From positions 1 to 64,000 of the forward strand of contig NZ_SUGA01000011.1 in the NCBI RefSeq assembly GCF_004963255.1: a stretch of 64,000 nt of DNA, given 5' to 3'. Position 1 is the stretch's first letter. Each line of letters starts with the position of its first letter. Of the stretch, positions 31,394 through 43,310 are shown piece after piece. The notes under the pieces are model-generated. The model saw nothing but the letters and a program-made list of their open reading frames with translations, searched no databases and was not told the DNA's origin. A program made the position numbers and the translations under genes. The stretch comes from Mesorhizobium sp. Its GTDB lineage: Bacteria > Pseudomonadota > Alphaproteobacteria > Rhizobiales > Rhizobiaceae.

Positions 31394-32281
31394 ATGAGCT
31401 TGGCAGCGTTCGACCGCGCGGAACTTGAAGCCATGCTCGTCGGCCTGCGCCCGAAACTGCACCGCTATGTCGCGCGCATGGCGGGCTCCGCCATCGAGGG
31501 CGAGGACATCGTGCAGGAGGCGGTGGTCAAGGCGCTCGCCGCCCATGATGGCGGTGCTCTCGTCGAACGCCCCGAGCGGTGGCTGCTCCGCATCGCCCAC
31601 AATGCGGCGCAGGATCATCTGCGCCGCCGCCAGCGGGAGCGCTCCCGCGTCACCGAGGCCGACATGACCACGATCGAGGATCTCTCGGCCAATGCCGAGG
31701 CGAGGCTCGCGGCGGCGGCAAGCCTGCGCAGCTTCATGCAGCTTACGCTGGCGCAGCGCAGCGCCGTGATCCTCGTCGACGTGCTTGGCCTCACCTTGCA
31801 TGAGACCTGCGAGGTGACGGGCGCGACGCTTGCCGCCACCAAGGCGGCGCTGCACCGCGGCCGGGTGGAATTGAGGGCGCTGGCTTCAGCGCCGGCAGAT
31901 GTCGCGATGCCGAAACTCGAACCGGAAGAAGAGCGCCGGCTGCGCCGCTACATCGACCTGTTCAACGCGCGCGATTTCGACGGGGTCAGGGCGCTGATCG
32001 CCGAGGACGTCCAGGTCGACGTCGTCAACCGCACCCGCCTCAACGGCAAGAAGGAAGCCTCGACCTATTTCGGCAATTACGACCGCCTCGGCGACTGGAC
32101 ACTGTCGCTCGGCTTCGTCGATGGCCTGCCGGCGATCCTCATCCGCAACCCGCAGGCGGACGATGCCGTGCGCGGCTTCGTGCTTGTCCATTGGCGCGGC
32201 GATGAGGTCGTGCGCATCCGCGATTTCCGCCATGCGCCCTACTGCCTCGAGAATGCCCAGATTCGTCCCGTCGCGGTTTGA
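31394..32281 (+). CDS. ECF sigma factor with C-terminal SnoaL-like domain (SigJ/ECF41 type)
   Basis: 295 residues. Region 2 (about 10-75, GEDIVQEAVVKAL, WLLRIAHNAAQDHLRRR) and region 4 (about 115-165, LTLAQRSAVILVDVLGLTLHETCEVTG) are followed by an extension of about 120 residues with a SnoaL/NTF2-like fold (RRYIDLFNARDFDGVRALIAE). In ECF41-type factors the extension replaces an anti-sigma factor and tunes activity. GAGG lies about five bases upstream of ATG 31394. No anti-sigma gene is seen beside it. Confidence 0.9.
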   Translation: MSLAAFDRAELEAMLVGLRPKLHRYVARMAGSAIEGEDIVQEAVVKALAAHDGGALVERPERWLLRIAHNAAQDHLRRRQRERSRVTEADMTTIEDLSANAEARLAAAASLRSFMQLTLAQRSAVILVDVLGLTLHETCEVTGATLAATKAALHRGRVELRALASAPADVAMPKLEPEEERRLRRYIDLFNARDFDGVRALIAEDVQVDVVNRTRLNGKKEASTYFGNYDRLGDWTLSLGFVDGLPAILIRNPQADDAVRGFVLVHWRGDEVVRIRDFRHAPYCLENAQIRPVAV

Positions 32282-32334
32282 TCGTCGCATGAGGCGCCGC
32301 CGCTCCATCAAATCATCGTGAAGTCGCACGATCG

Positions 32335-32466
32335 TCACGGATCGGCCATCAGCGCAGCAGCATAGGCCTGCTCGAAGTCGGCCAGTCCCCGGTCCCATAC
32401 GCGCCACGGCACGATCATTTCACCGTCCGCGAAGAAGGTGCCTGGCCGGCCGTCATTAGTTTTTTG
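32335..32466 (-). pseudogene. possible 3' remnant of a lost gene
   Basis: On the minus strand a 43-codon open stretch reads like the end of a real protein (FFADGEMIVPWRVWDRG, then a helical AYAAALMADP tail and a stop). No start codon or ribosome site fits, and an in-frame stop lies at 32467-32469, right at the T-rich edge of the NRPS promoter region. The family was not recognised. It may also be chance; confidence is low. Confidence 0.35.
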
Positions 32467-32487
32467 TCATTTCACCAATCACATAGT

Positions 32488-32507
32488 GCGGGCGGATAGG
32501 AGCCCGC
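32488..32507 (+). promoter_or_regulatory. leader hairpin before the Pls-like synthetase gene
   Basis: GCGGGC (32488-32493) and GCCCGC (32502-32507) form a six-base stem directly before the GAGG ribosome site (32508-32511) of the gene at 32519. It could affect translation. Confidence 0.4.
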
Positions 32508-32518
32508 GAGGTTCTCTG

Positions 32519-36585
<4,067 letters not shown>

Positions 36586-36589
<4 letters not shown>

Positions 36590-37056
36590 CGCGTCGCGCC
36601 GGCACCATCGACCGGCCGGTTGCCCTGGAGCCTGTCGGCAAGGGCAACCGGGCGGCGATACTGGCGCTCGAACTGTTGCCGGAGCAGCAGGAGTACGTCG
36701 CCTCCAACGCCGAATCGCTGGCGGAGGCCAAGCAGGATGACGAGGCGATCGTCCGCGCCGTCGTCTGCGCCGGGCGCGTGGTCGGATTCCTCATGTACAG
36801 CGCGCCTCAAGACGATGACGAAGCGATCATCTATCGCTTCATGATCGACCGCCGCGAGCAAGGCAGGGGCCTCGGCCGCGCCGCCGTCGCCAAGGCGCTG
36901 GAAGAGATCGCGAAGCTCGGCCACATCCGCCGCGTTGCGATCTGCTATGAACCGGAGAACGAAGCGGCGCGCCGGCTTTACGCCGGCTTCGGTTTCGTCG
37001 AGCAAGGACTGGACGAAGACCACGAGATGATCGCCGTGCTCGAACTGGGCGGGTAG
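36586..37056 (+). CDS. GNAT-family N-acetyltransferase in the synthetase operon
   Basis: 156 residues. The acetyl-CoA loop is RREQGRGLGRAAVAKAL (about residues 88-104), and the C-terminal ENEAARRLYAGFGFVE is typical of GNAT motif B. It resembles diamine or aminoglycoside-type acetyltransferases in size. Start GTG 36586 overlaps the synthetase stop (GTGA). The context suggests it acetylates the amine product or precursor, for tailoring or self-protection; this is inference. Confidence 0.88.
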
Positions 37057-37060
37057 AGCG

Positions 37061-37720
37061 TTGAACACCCGGCCGCAAGGGGCGTCAGCAAGCATCGAAC
37101 GCGCTATCGAGCAGGCATTGGCCGGGCTCGCGCCACCTGGCCTCATCGTCGGCTGCCGTCTCATCGAGGCCGGCGACGAGCAATATATCCTGCCCGCGGA
37201 AAGCGCTTCCATGGCGACACGCGAACCCGGCGCGCGCGCCGCCACTGGGGCAGGCCGCCACATCGCGCATGAATTGCTGCGGCGTCTGGGATGCGCGGAC
37301 CCAGCGATATTGCGCGGCCGATCGGGAAGCCCGATCTGGCCGGCTGGCATTGTCGGCTCGATCGCGCATGACGACACGATGGCCGTGGCAGTCGTCGCGC
37401 GATCCGGCGCGCTGCGAAGCGTCGGCGTCGACATCGAGCCCGCCTTGCCATTGCCCGACGACCTGCGGGCCGTGGTTGCAGCACCGGAGGATCGCTTGGG
37501 CGATCTCGATCCAAAGCTGGGCGGCCGCATCCTGTTCGCGGTCAAGGAGGCGGCCTATAAGGCATCGTTCCCGCTCGACGGTCGCGTGCTGGGTTTCGAG
37601 GACATCGCGGTCGATGTCGAAAAGGGTGAAGCAATCACTTCGCCGGGCCGTCGCCTGGCCGTCCGTTTTGCCACCTTCCCATGCATCCTGGCGCTGGCTT
37701 ACGCAGCCGTGGAGCGCTGA
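37061..37720 (+). CDS. Sfp/EntD-type 4'-phosphopantetheinyl transferase
   Basis: 219 residues. The magnesium-binding motifs GVDIEP (about 126) and FAVKEAAYKA (about 162-171) are both present. It moves phosphopantetheine from CoA to the carrier serine, here most likely Ser584 of the neighbouring synthetase. The start TTG at 37061 lies five bases after the GNAT stop; a second TTG at 37118 is possible. The linked PPTase implies a self-contained biosynthetic unit. Confidence 0.92.
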   Translation: MNTRPQGASASIERAIEQALAGLAPPGLIVGCRLIEAGDEQYILPAESASMATREPGARAATGAGRHIAHELLRRLGCADPAILRGRSGSPIWPAGIVGSIAHDDTMAVAVVARSGALRSVGVDIEPALPLPDDLRAVVAAPEDRLGDLDPKLGGRILFAVKEAAYKASFPLDGRVLGFEDIAVDVEKGEAITSPGRRLAVRFATFPCILALAYAAVER

Positions 37721-37831
37721 GAAGCCCTTCCAGCATCGCCGCGCCCTAAACACATCGGCTGGATAGGCCAGGTACGCGGTATCTGGTCAGGTCTTCTGCG
37801 CCTTTCAACCCGCTATCGCGCCATCAACATA

Positions 37832-37879
37832 GATGTTTGAAACATCAATCCTTGACGCTAGAACATTTTAATGTAGGCT
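37832..37879 (+). promoter_or_regulatory. promoter and palindromic operators of the XRE-hyf operon
   Basis: TTGACG (37852-37857) and TAGGCT (37874-37879) are 16 bases apart. A perfect palindrome GATGTTT-G-AAACATC occupies 37832-37846 just upstream, and ACATT-TT-AATGT (37863-37874) lies between the two promoter boxes. Both share an ATGTT/AACAT half, so they may be sites for the XRE-type protein encoded next. Confidence 0.6.
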
Positions 37880-37925
37880 ACAGCACCGACACCTCATATC
37901 TCAGAACTGAACGAGAGAGTCGTCG

Positions 37926-38237
37926 GTGATAACCGCACCGCAATTGCGCGCCGCAAGATCGCTGCTCGGCATCGATCAGCGCCGGCTTGCCGAATTGTCC
38001 GGCCTGTCGGTGCCGACGATCCAGCGCATGGAAGCCAGCGGCTCGATCATCCGGGGCAATGTCGATTCGCTGATGAAGCTGATCGCGGCGCTCGAGATCT
38101 CCGGCATCGAACTGATCGGGGAAGGCGCGGCGAGCCCAGGCGGCGGACGCGGGGTGCGGCTGAAGAGCGGTTTCGATTCCGCCAAGGCGCCCGAACCCGA
38201 TGGCGGCCAGGTCGAATCGGGCGGGAGCCAGCCGTGA
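37926..38237 (+). CDS. XRE-type helix-turn-helix regulator heading the hyf operon
   Basis: 103 residues. The helix-turn-helix spans about residues 6-60 (LRAARSLLGIDQRRLAELSG and VPTIQRMEASG). The tail of about 40 residues is glycine and serine rich and looks disordered. Start is GTG 37926. Its stop overlaps the hyfB start by four bases (GTGA), so it is translationally coupled to the membrane complex it presumably controls. Confidence 0.88.
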   Translation: MITAPQLRAARSLLGIDQRRLAELSGLSVPTIQRMEASGSIIRGNVDSLMKLIAALEISGIELIGEGAASPGGGRGVRLKSGFDSAKAPEPDGGQVESGGSQP

Positions 38238-40249
38238 ATTCGACCGTCGCCCTTCTGCTGTGCGGTCCTGCCGCGTTTTTGGCGACGACCATAATGGCCG
38301 CGGGCGCCAGCCGGCTCGCCGCCGCGACGCGACTGGTCTATGGCGCGACGCTTGTCATTTCAGCCGTGCTGCTCGCGACTGCTGCCGGCCATCTCGCCGG
38401 CAACCCCGGCGAGGCCTCCGCCACCTTGCCGCTCGGCCTGCCCTGGACCGGCGCCCGGTTCCGGCTCGACGGCCTGTCGGCGTTCTTTCTCGTCGTCGTC
38501 AATTTGGGCGGCACGATCACCAGCCTCTACGGCCTCGGCTACGGCCGGCATGAATCCCTGCCGCATCGGGTGCTGCCATTCTATCCCGCCTTCCTCGCCG
38601 GCATGAACCTCGTGGTGCTGGCCAACGACGCTTTCAGCTTCCTGTTGTCCTGGGAATTCATGTCGCTCGCCTCCTGGGCGCTGGTCATGGCGCATCACCG
38701 CGACGAGGCCAATCGGCGGGCCGGCTACATCTACCTGGTGATGGCAAGCTTTGGCACGATGGCGCTGCTGCTTGCCTTCGGTCTGCTGGCCGGGCCGGCG
38801 GGAACCTATGCGTTCGACGCGATGCGGACGGCGCATCCCGGCCCGTTCGCCGCCGGCGCGGTGCTGGTTCTCATGCTGCTCGGCGCCGGCTCCAAGGCCG
38901 GCCTCGTGCCGCTGCATGCCTGGCTGCCGCTTGCCCATCCGGCGGCACCCAGCCACGTCTCGGCGCTGATGAGCGGCATCATGACGAAGGTCGCCATCTA
39001 TGGCTTCGTCCGCGTGGTGTTCGACCTGCTTGGCGAGCCGGCATGGTGGTCCGGCGTGGCGGTGCTTCTCATCGGCGGCGTGACGGCGGTGCTGGGCATC
39101 CTGCACGCGCTGATGGAAAAGGACCTGAAGCGGCTGCTCGCCTACTCCACCATCGAGAATATCGGCGTCATCTTCGCCAGCCTCGGCCTTGCGCTGGCCT
39201 TCAAGGCAAACGGCATGCCGTCGGCGGCCGCGCTGGCCTTCACCGCGGCGCTCTTCCACGTGCTGAACCATTCCTTCTTCAAGAGCCTGCTGTTCTTCGG
39301 CGCCGGCGCCGTGCTGACAGCAACCGGCGAACGCGACATGGAGAAGCTGGGCGGCCTCATCCACCGCCTGCCGGTGACCAGCTTCGTCTTCCTCATTGGC
39401 TGCGTCTCGATCTCGGCGCTGCCGCCCTTCAACGGCTTTGCCTCCGAATGGCTGGTCTTCCAGGCCATATTGCGCAGCCCCGAGTTGCCGCAATGGGGGC
39501 TGAAGGTCATCGTGCCCGCGGTCGGCGGCATGCTGGCGCTGTCGGCGGCCTTGGCCGCGGCCTGCTTCGTCAAGGCATTCGGCATCACCTTCCTCGGCCG
39601 GGCTCGGTCGGCGGCGGTGGAACGCGCGCACGAAGTCGATCGCTGGTCGCTGGCTGCGATGGCCGTGCTTGCCGCCTTCTGCCTGCTCGCCGGCATCCTG
39701 CCAGGCTTCGTCATCGACAGCCTGTCGACGGTGACGCTTCCGCTCGTCGGCGAGCGCATGCCGGTTCAGATGGCGCAGCCCTGGCTGTCAATCGTGCCGA
39801 TCGCCGAAAGCCGCAGCTCCTATAACGGCCTGCTGGTCTTCGTCTTCATCACCATCTCGGCGTCGCTCGCGGCCTTCTTCATCCACCGCTTCGCTTCGCA
39901 CGCGCTGCGCCGGGACATTGCGTGGGGGTGCGGCTTCCCGGACGCGGTGCCGGCTGGGCAGTACACGGCCGTCAGCTTCGCGCAGCCCATTCGCCGCGTG
40001 TTCGGCGGCTTCGCGTTCCGCTCTCGCGAGACGGTGGACATGCCGGCGCCCGGCGCGCTGGAGCCGGCGCGACTCAAGGTGGAGATGCACGATGTAGCCT
40101 GGGAGATTTTCTACCAGCCGATCACCGGCGCGATCGATTTCGCCACCGAGCGGCTGAACCACCTGCAGTTCCTGACCATCCGCCGCTATTTGACGCTGGT
40201 CTTCCTCTACCTCGTCATCCTGCTTCTGGTGCTCGCGCTATGGCCATGA
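38234..40249 (+). CDS. hyfB: hydrogenase-4-like membrane subunit B (antiporter-type proton channel)
   Basis: 671 residues, about 16 membrane segments, of the Mrp/NuoL-M-N antiporter superfamily. Proton-path residues are seen: Glu141 in LLSWEFMSL, Lys221 in GSKAGLVPLHAWLP, and the MEKDLKRLLAYSTIENIG segment (about 294). Start is GTG 38234. In the complex it is a proton-pumping arm subunit. It overlaps hyfC at its 3' end. Confidence 0.93.
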   Translation: MNSTVALLLCGPAAFLATTIMAAGASRLAAATRLVYGATLVISAVLLATAAGHLAGNPGEASATLPLGLPWTGARFRLDGLSAFFLVVVNLGGTITSLYGLGYGRHESLPHRVLPFYPAFLAGMNLVVLANDAFSFLLSWEFMSLASWALVMAHHRDEANRRAGYIYLVMASFGTMALLLAFGLLAGPAGTYAFDAMRTAHPGPFAAGAVLVLMLLGAGSKAGLVPLHAWLPLAHPAAPSHVSALMSGIMTKVAIYGFVRVVFDLLGEPAWWSGVAVLLIGGVTAVLGILHALMEKDLKRLLAYSTIENIGVIFASLGLALAFKANGMPSAAALAFTAALFHVLNHSFFKSLLFFGAGAVLTATGERDMEKLGGLIHRLPVTSFVFLIGCVSISALPPFNGFASEWLVFQAILRSPELPQWGLKVIVPAVGGMLALSAALAAACFVKAFGITFLGRARSAAVERAHEVDRWSLAAMAVLAAFCLLAGILPGFVIDSLSTVTLPLVGERMPVQMAQPWLSIVPIAESRSSYNGLLVFVFITISASLAAFFIHRFASHALRRDIAWGCGFPDAVPAGQYTAVSFAQPIRRVFGGFAFRSRETVDMPAPGALEPARLKVEMHDVAWEIFYQPITGAIDFATERLNHLQFLTIRRYLTLVFLYLVILLLVLALWP

Positions 40250-41196
40250 TCTCGCAGCTGGCCGTGCAGGGCGCGCAGATGCTCGCGGTGCTTTTGCTGG
40301 CGCCGCTGCTGATCGGCTTCGTGCGCAAGGTGAAGGCAAGGCTGGTCAGGCGGCAGGGGCCTTCCCTGATCCAGCCCTATCGCGACCTCGTCAGGCTGAT
40401 GCGCAAGGAGGTCGTGCTGGCGGACAATGCGTCCTGGCTGTTCCGGGTAACGCCCTATCTGATCTTCGCGGCCACCTGGGTCGCGGCCGCGCTCGTCCCG
40501 ACCTTCGCCACTGGCCTCGAATTCAGCTGGACCGCCGACCTCATCGTCATCGTGGCGCTGCTCGGCAGCGCGCGCTTCTTCCAGGCGCTGGCCGGGATGG
40601 ATGTCGGCACCAGCTTCGGCGGCCTTGGCGCCAGCCGCGAGGTGATGATCGCGTCGCTGGCCGAACCGGCGATGCTGCTCACCGTGTTCAGCCTGGCGCT
40701 GCTTGCCGGCGCCACGCAGCTCTCGACGGTCGCCGCCTTCATGGGCTCTCCGCAAGTCGGACTGCGGGTGTCGCTCGGCATGTCGCTGATTGCGCTGGTG
40801 ATGGTGGCTATCGCCGAGAATGCGCGCATACCGGTCGACAATCCGGCCACGCATCTGGAGCTCACCATGGTGCATGAGGCGATGATCCTGGAATATTCCG
40901 GCCGCCATCTGGCGATGATCGAGCTCGCCACCTTCCTCAAGCTGCTGCTCTATATGTCGCTGATCTCCTGCGTCTTCCTGCCCTGGGGGCTGGACAGCGG
41001 GGGGACCGGGCCGAAATCGCTGGCCATCGGCGTCGCCACCTATCTCTGCAAGCTCACGGTGCTCGCCATTTTGCTTGCCGTGTTCGAGACGGCGGTCGCC
41101 AAAATGCGTGTCTTCCGCGTGCCGGACTTTCTGGGCGCCGCGCTGATGCTGGCGCTGCTCGGCACGCTGTTGCTGTTCGTCTCGCGGAGCCTGTGA
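40240..41196 (+). CDS. hyfC: hydrogenase-4-like membrane subunit C (NuoH-like)
   Basis: 318 residues with about eight membrane segments. The NuoH-family signature PYRDLVRLMRKE (about 46-57) and ENARIPVDNPATHLELTMVH (about 190-209) are clear. In complex I and group 4 hydrogenases this subunit joins the peripheral electron-transfer arm to the membrane arm. Two ATGs (40240, 40246) overlap the hyfB stop; either is possible. Confidence 0.94.
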   Translation: MAMISQLAVQGAQMLAVLLLAPLLIGFVRKVKARLVRRQGPSLIQPYRDLVRLMRKEVVLADNASWLFRVTPYLIFAATWVAAALVPTFATGLEFSWTADLIVIVALLGSARFFQALAGMDVGTSFGGLGASREVMIASLAEPAMLLTVFSLALLAGATQLSTVAAFMGSPQVGLRVSLGMSLIALVMVAIAENARIPVDNPATHLELTMVHEAMILEYSGRHLAMIELATFLKLLLYMSLISCVFLPWGLDSGGTGPKSLAIGVATYLCKLTVLAILLAVFETAVAKMRVFRVPDFLGAALMLALLGTLLLFVSRSL

Positions 41197-41858
41197 TGAA
41201 CGGTCTCACCTTCGACATCGCCCATCTGCTCGCCGGCAGCCTGGTGCTGATCTCCTTCATGATGCTCTACCAGGACCGGCTGTTCGCGCTGATCAATGTC
41301 TTTGCGCTGCATGCCGTCGTGCTGGCGCTTTCAGTGGCCTGGCAGGCTTACATCCAGGACGCGCATCATCTCTACATCACGGCGGCAATCGCGTTGGTCT
41401 TCAAGGCGATCGTCATTCCGGTCGGGCTGCATCGCATCATCCAGCGGCTCGGCATCCACCGCGATATCGAGACTGCGGTCGGCATCGGCCCGACAATGCT
41501 CGCCGGCATCGGGCTGGTGACGCTCTCCATGGTGCTGATGCTGCGGGTGACACCGGAGGCCGATCCGCTCGCCCGCGAGGACCTCGCCTTCGCGCTGTCG
41601 ATCATCCTGCTGGGGCTGCTGGTGATGGTCACCAGGCGCAACGCCGTCAGCCAGGTCGTCGGCTTCATGTCGCTGGAGAACGGCCTGGTGCTGGCCGCCA
41701 CCGGCGCCAAGGGCATGCCGCTGGTCGTCGAGATCAGCGTCGCCTTCTCGATCCTGATCGCCTTCATCGTCATCGGCGTCTTCCTGTTCCGCATCCGGGA
41801 ACGGTTCGATTCGGTCGATATCGGCGCGCTCGACGACTACCGGGGAGAACGCCGGTGA
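41196..41858 (+). CDS. hyfE: hydrogenase-4-like membrane subunit E
   Basis: 220 residues with six to seven membrane segments. The C-terminal half resembles NuoK (VSQVVGFMSLENGLVLAATG, near residue 152). Its ATG shares one base with the hyfC stop (TGATG). It is the small membrane-arm subunit of the complex. Confidence 0.92.
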   Translation: MNGLTFDIAHLLAGSLVLISFMMLYQDRLFALINVFALHAVVLALSVAWQAYIQDAHHLYITAAIALVFKAIVIPVGLHRIIQRLGIHRDIETAVGIGPTMLAGIGLVTLSMVLMLRVTPEADPLAREDLAFALSIILLGLLVMVTRRNAVSQVVGFMSLENGLVLAATGAKGMPLVVEISVAFSILIAFIVIGVFLFRIRERFDSVDIGALDDYRGERR

Positions 41859-43306
41859 GCGGGTTTTCCTTCGACGCCGTGGCCGCGATCCTTTTCGTCC
41901 CGGCGGGTGCCGCGGCCATCCTGGCGGCAATGCCGAACTACCGCATGACGGCGACCGTCAATGTCATTGCGAGCCTGCTCACCTTGCTCGCGGCGCTGTC
42001 GCTGTTCGTCACCGACCGGCCGGCGCCGGGACAATATCTGCTGGTCGACGACCTCAACATCGTCTTCATCGTGCTCAACACATTCGTCGGCTTCACCACC
42101 AGCGTGTTCAGCGCGTCCTACATCGCGCATGAGCTGGAAACCGGCCGGCTGACGGCGCCGAACCTGCGCTTCTACCACGCGATGTACCAGATCATGATGT
42201 TCGGCATGAACCTCGCCTTCGTGTCGAACAATATCGGCCTGATGTGGGTCGCGGTGGAGCTCGCCACGCTGACCACCGTGCTGATGGTCGGCATCTACCG
42301 CACGCATGAGGCGCTGGAAGCGGCGTGGAAATATTTCATTCTCGGCAGCGTCGGCATCGCGCTCGCGCTGTTCGGAACGATCCTCGTCTACATGGCCGCG
42401 CAGCCGGTCGTCGGCGAAGGCACCAACGCCATGGTCTGGTCGGTGCTGATCGAAAAGGCGGCGCGTTTCGATCCAGCGCTGCTCAGCGTGGCCTTCATCT
42501 TCCTGCTGCTCGGCTACGGCACCAAGGTCGGCCTTGCCCCCTTGCATGCCTGGCTGCCCGACGCGCATGCCGAGGGCCCGACGCCGATCTCGGCGGTGCT
42601 GTCGGGCCTGCTGCTCAATGTTGCCCTCTATGCCGTGCTGCGCTTCAAGCTGTTGCTCGCAGCGAGCCCCCAGGCGATCGGGCCCGGGCCGCTGATGGTC
42701 ACGATGGGACTGACCTCGCTGATCTTCGCGGCCTTCATGCTCTACCGCCGCCGCGACATCAAACGCCTGTTCGCCTATTCCTCGATCGAGCATATGGGCA
42801 TCATCGTCTTTGCCTTCGGCATGGGCGGCCCGCTCGCCAATTTCGCCGGCCTGCTGCACATGGTCATGCACAGCCTGACCAAATCGGCGATCTTCTTCGC
42901 CGTCGGCCACATCGCGCAGGTCAAGGGCACGCAGAAGATTTCCGAGATCAGGGGGCTGACCGAAAGCCATCCCGGACTTGGCTGGGCGCTGGTGATTGGC
43001 GTCGTGGCCATCGCCGGCCTGCCGCCGCTCGGCATCTTCATGAGCGAATTTCTGGTCGTCAGCTCGACTTTCGCCAGGCATTCGTGGCTGGCGATCCCGC
43101 TGGTGTTGGGGCTGCTCATCGCCTTCGGCGCGCTGCTGCTGCGGCTGACCGGCGTCGCCTTCGGCGAGCCGCGCGGCGGCACGGCGCCGGTCGAGGCGTC
43201 CTATGTGCCGATGTATTCGCACCTCGCTTTGGTGTTTGCCGCCGGCATCTATCTGCCGGCGCCACTGGTGGCGTGGTTCCAGCACGTCGCCGGTATCCTG
43301 GGGTAG
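41855..43306 (+). CDS. hyfF: hydrogenase-4-like membrane subunit F (antiporter-type)
   Basis: 483 residues, about 14 membrane segments, second antiporter-like subunit. GYGTKVGLAPLHAWLPDAHA (about 222-241) and RRRDIKRLFAYSSIEHMG (about 300) mark the proton path. GTG 41855 overlaps the hyfE stop by four bases. With hyfB it gives two antiporter-like modules. Confidence 0.93.
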   Translation: MSGFSFDAVAAILFVPAGAAAILAAMPNYRMTATVNVIASLLTLLAALSLFVTDRPAPGQYLLVDDLNIVFIVLNTFVGFTTSVFSASYIAHELETGRLTAPNLRFYHAMYQIMMFGMNLAFVSNNIGLMWVAVELATLTTVLMVGIYRTHEALEAAWKYFILGSVGIALALFGTILVYMAAQPVVGEGTNAMVWSVLIEKAARFDPALLSVAFIFLLLGYGTKVGLAPLHAWLPDAHAEGPTPISAVLSGLLLNVALYAVLRFKLLLAASPQAIGPGPLMVTMGLTSLIFAAFMLYRRRDIKRLFAYSSIEHMGIIVFAFGMGGPLANFAGLLHMVMHSLTKSAIFFAVGHIAQVKGTQKISEIRGLTESHPGLGWALVIGVVAIAGLPPLGIFMSEFLVVSSTFARHSWLAIPLVLGLLIAFGALLLRLTGVAFGEPRGGTAPVEASYVPMYSHLALVFAAGIYLPAPLVAWFQHVAGILG

Positions 43307-43310
43307 GCGC

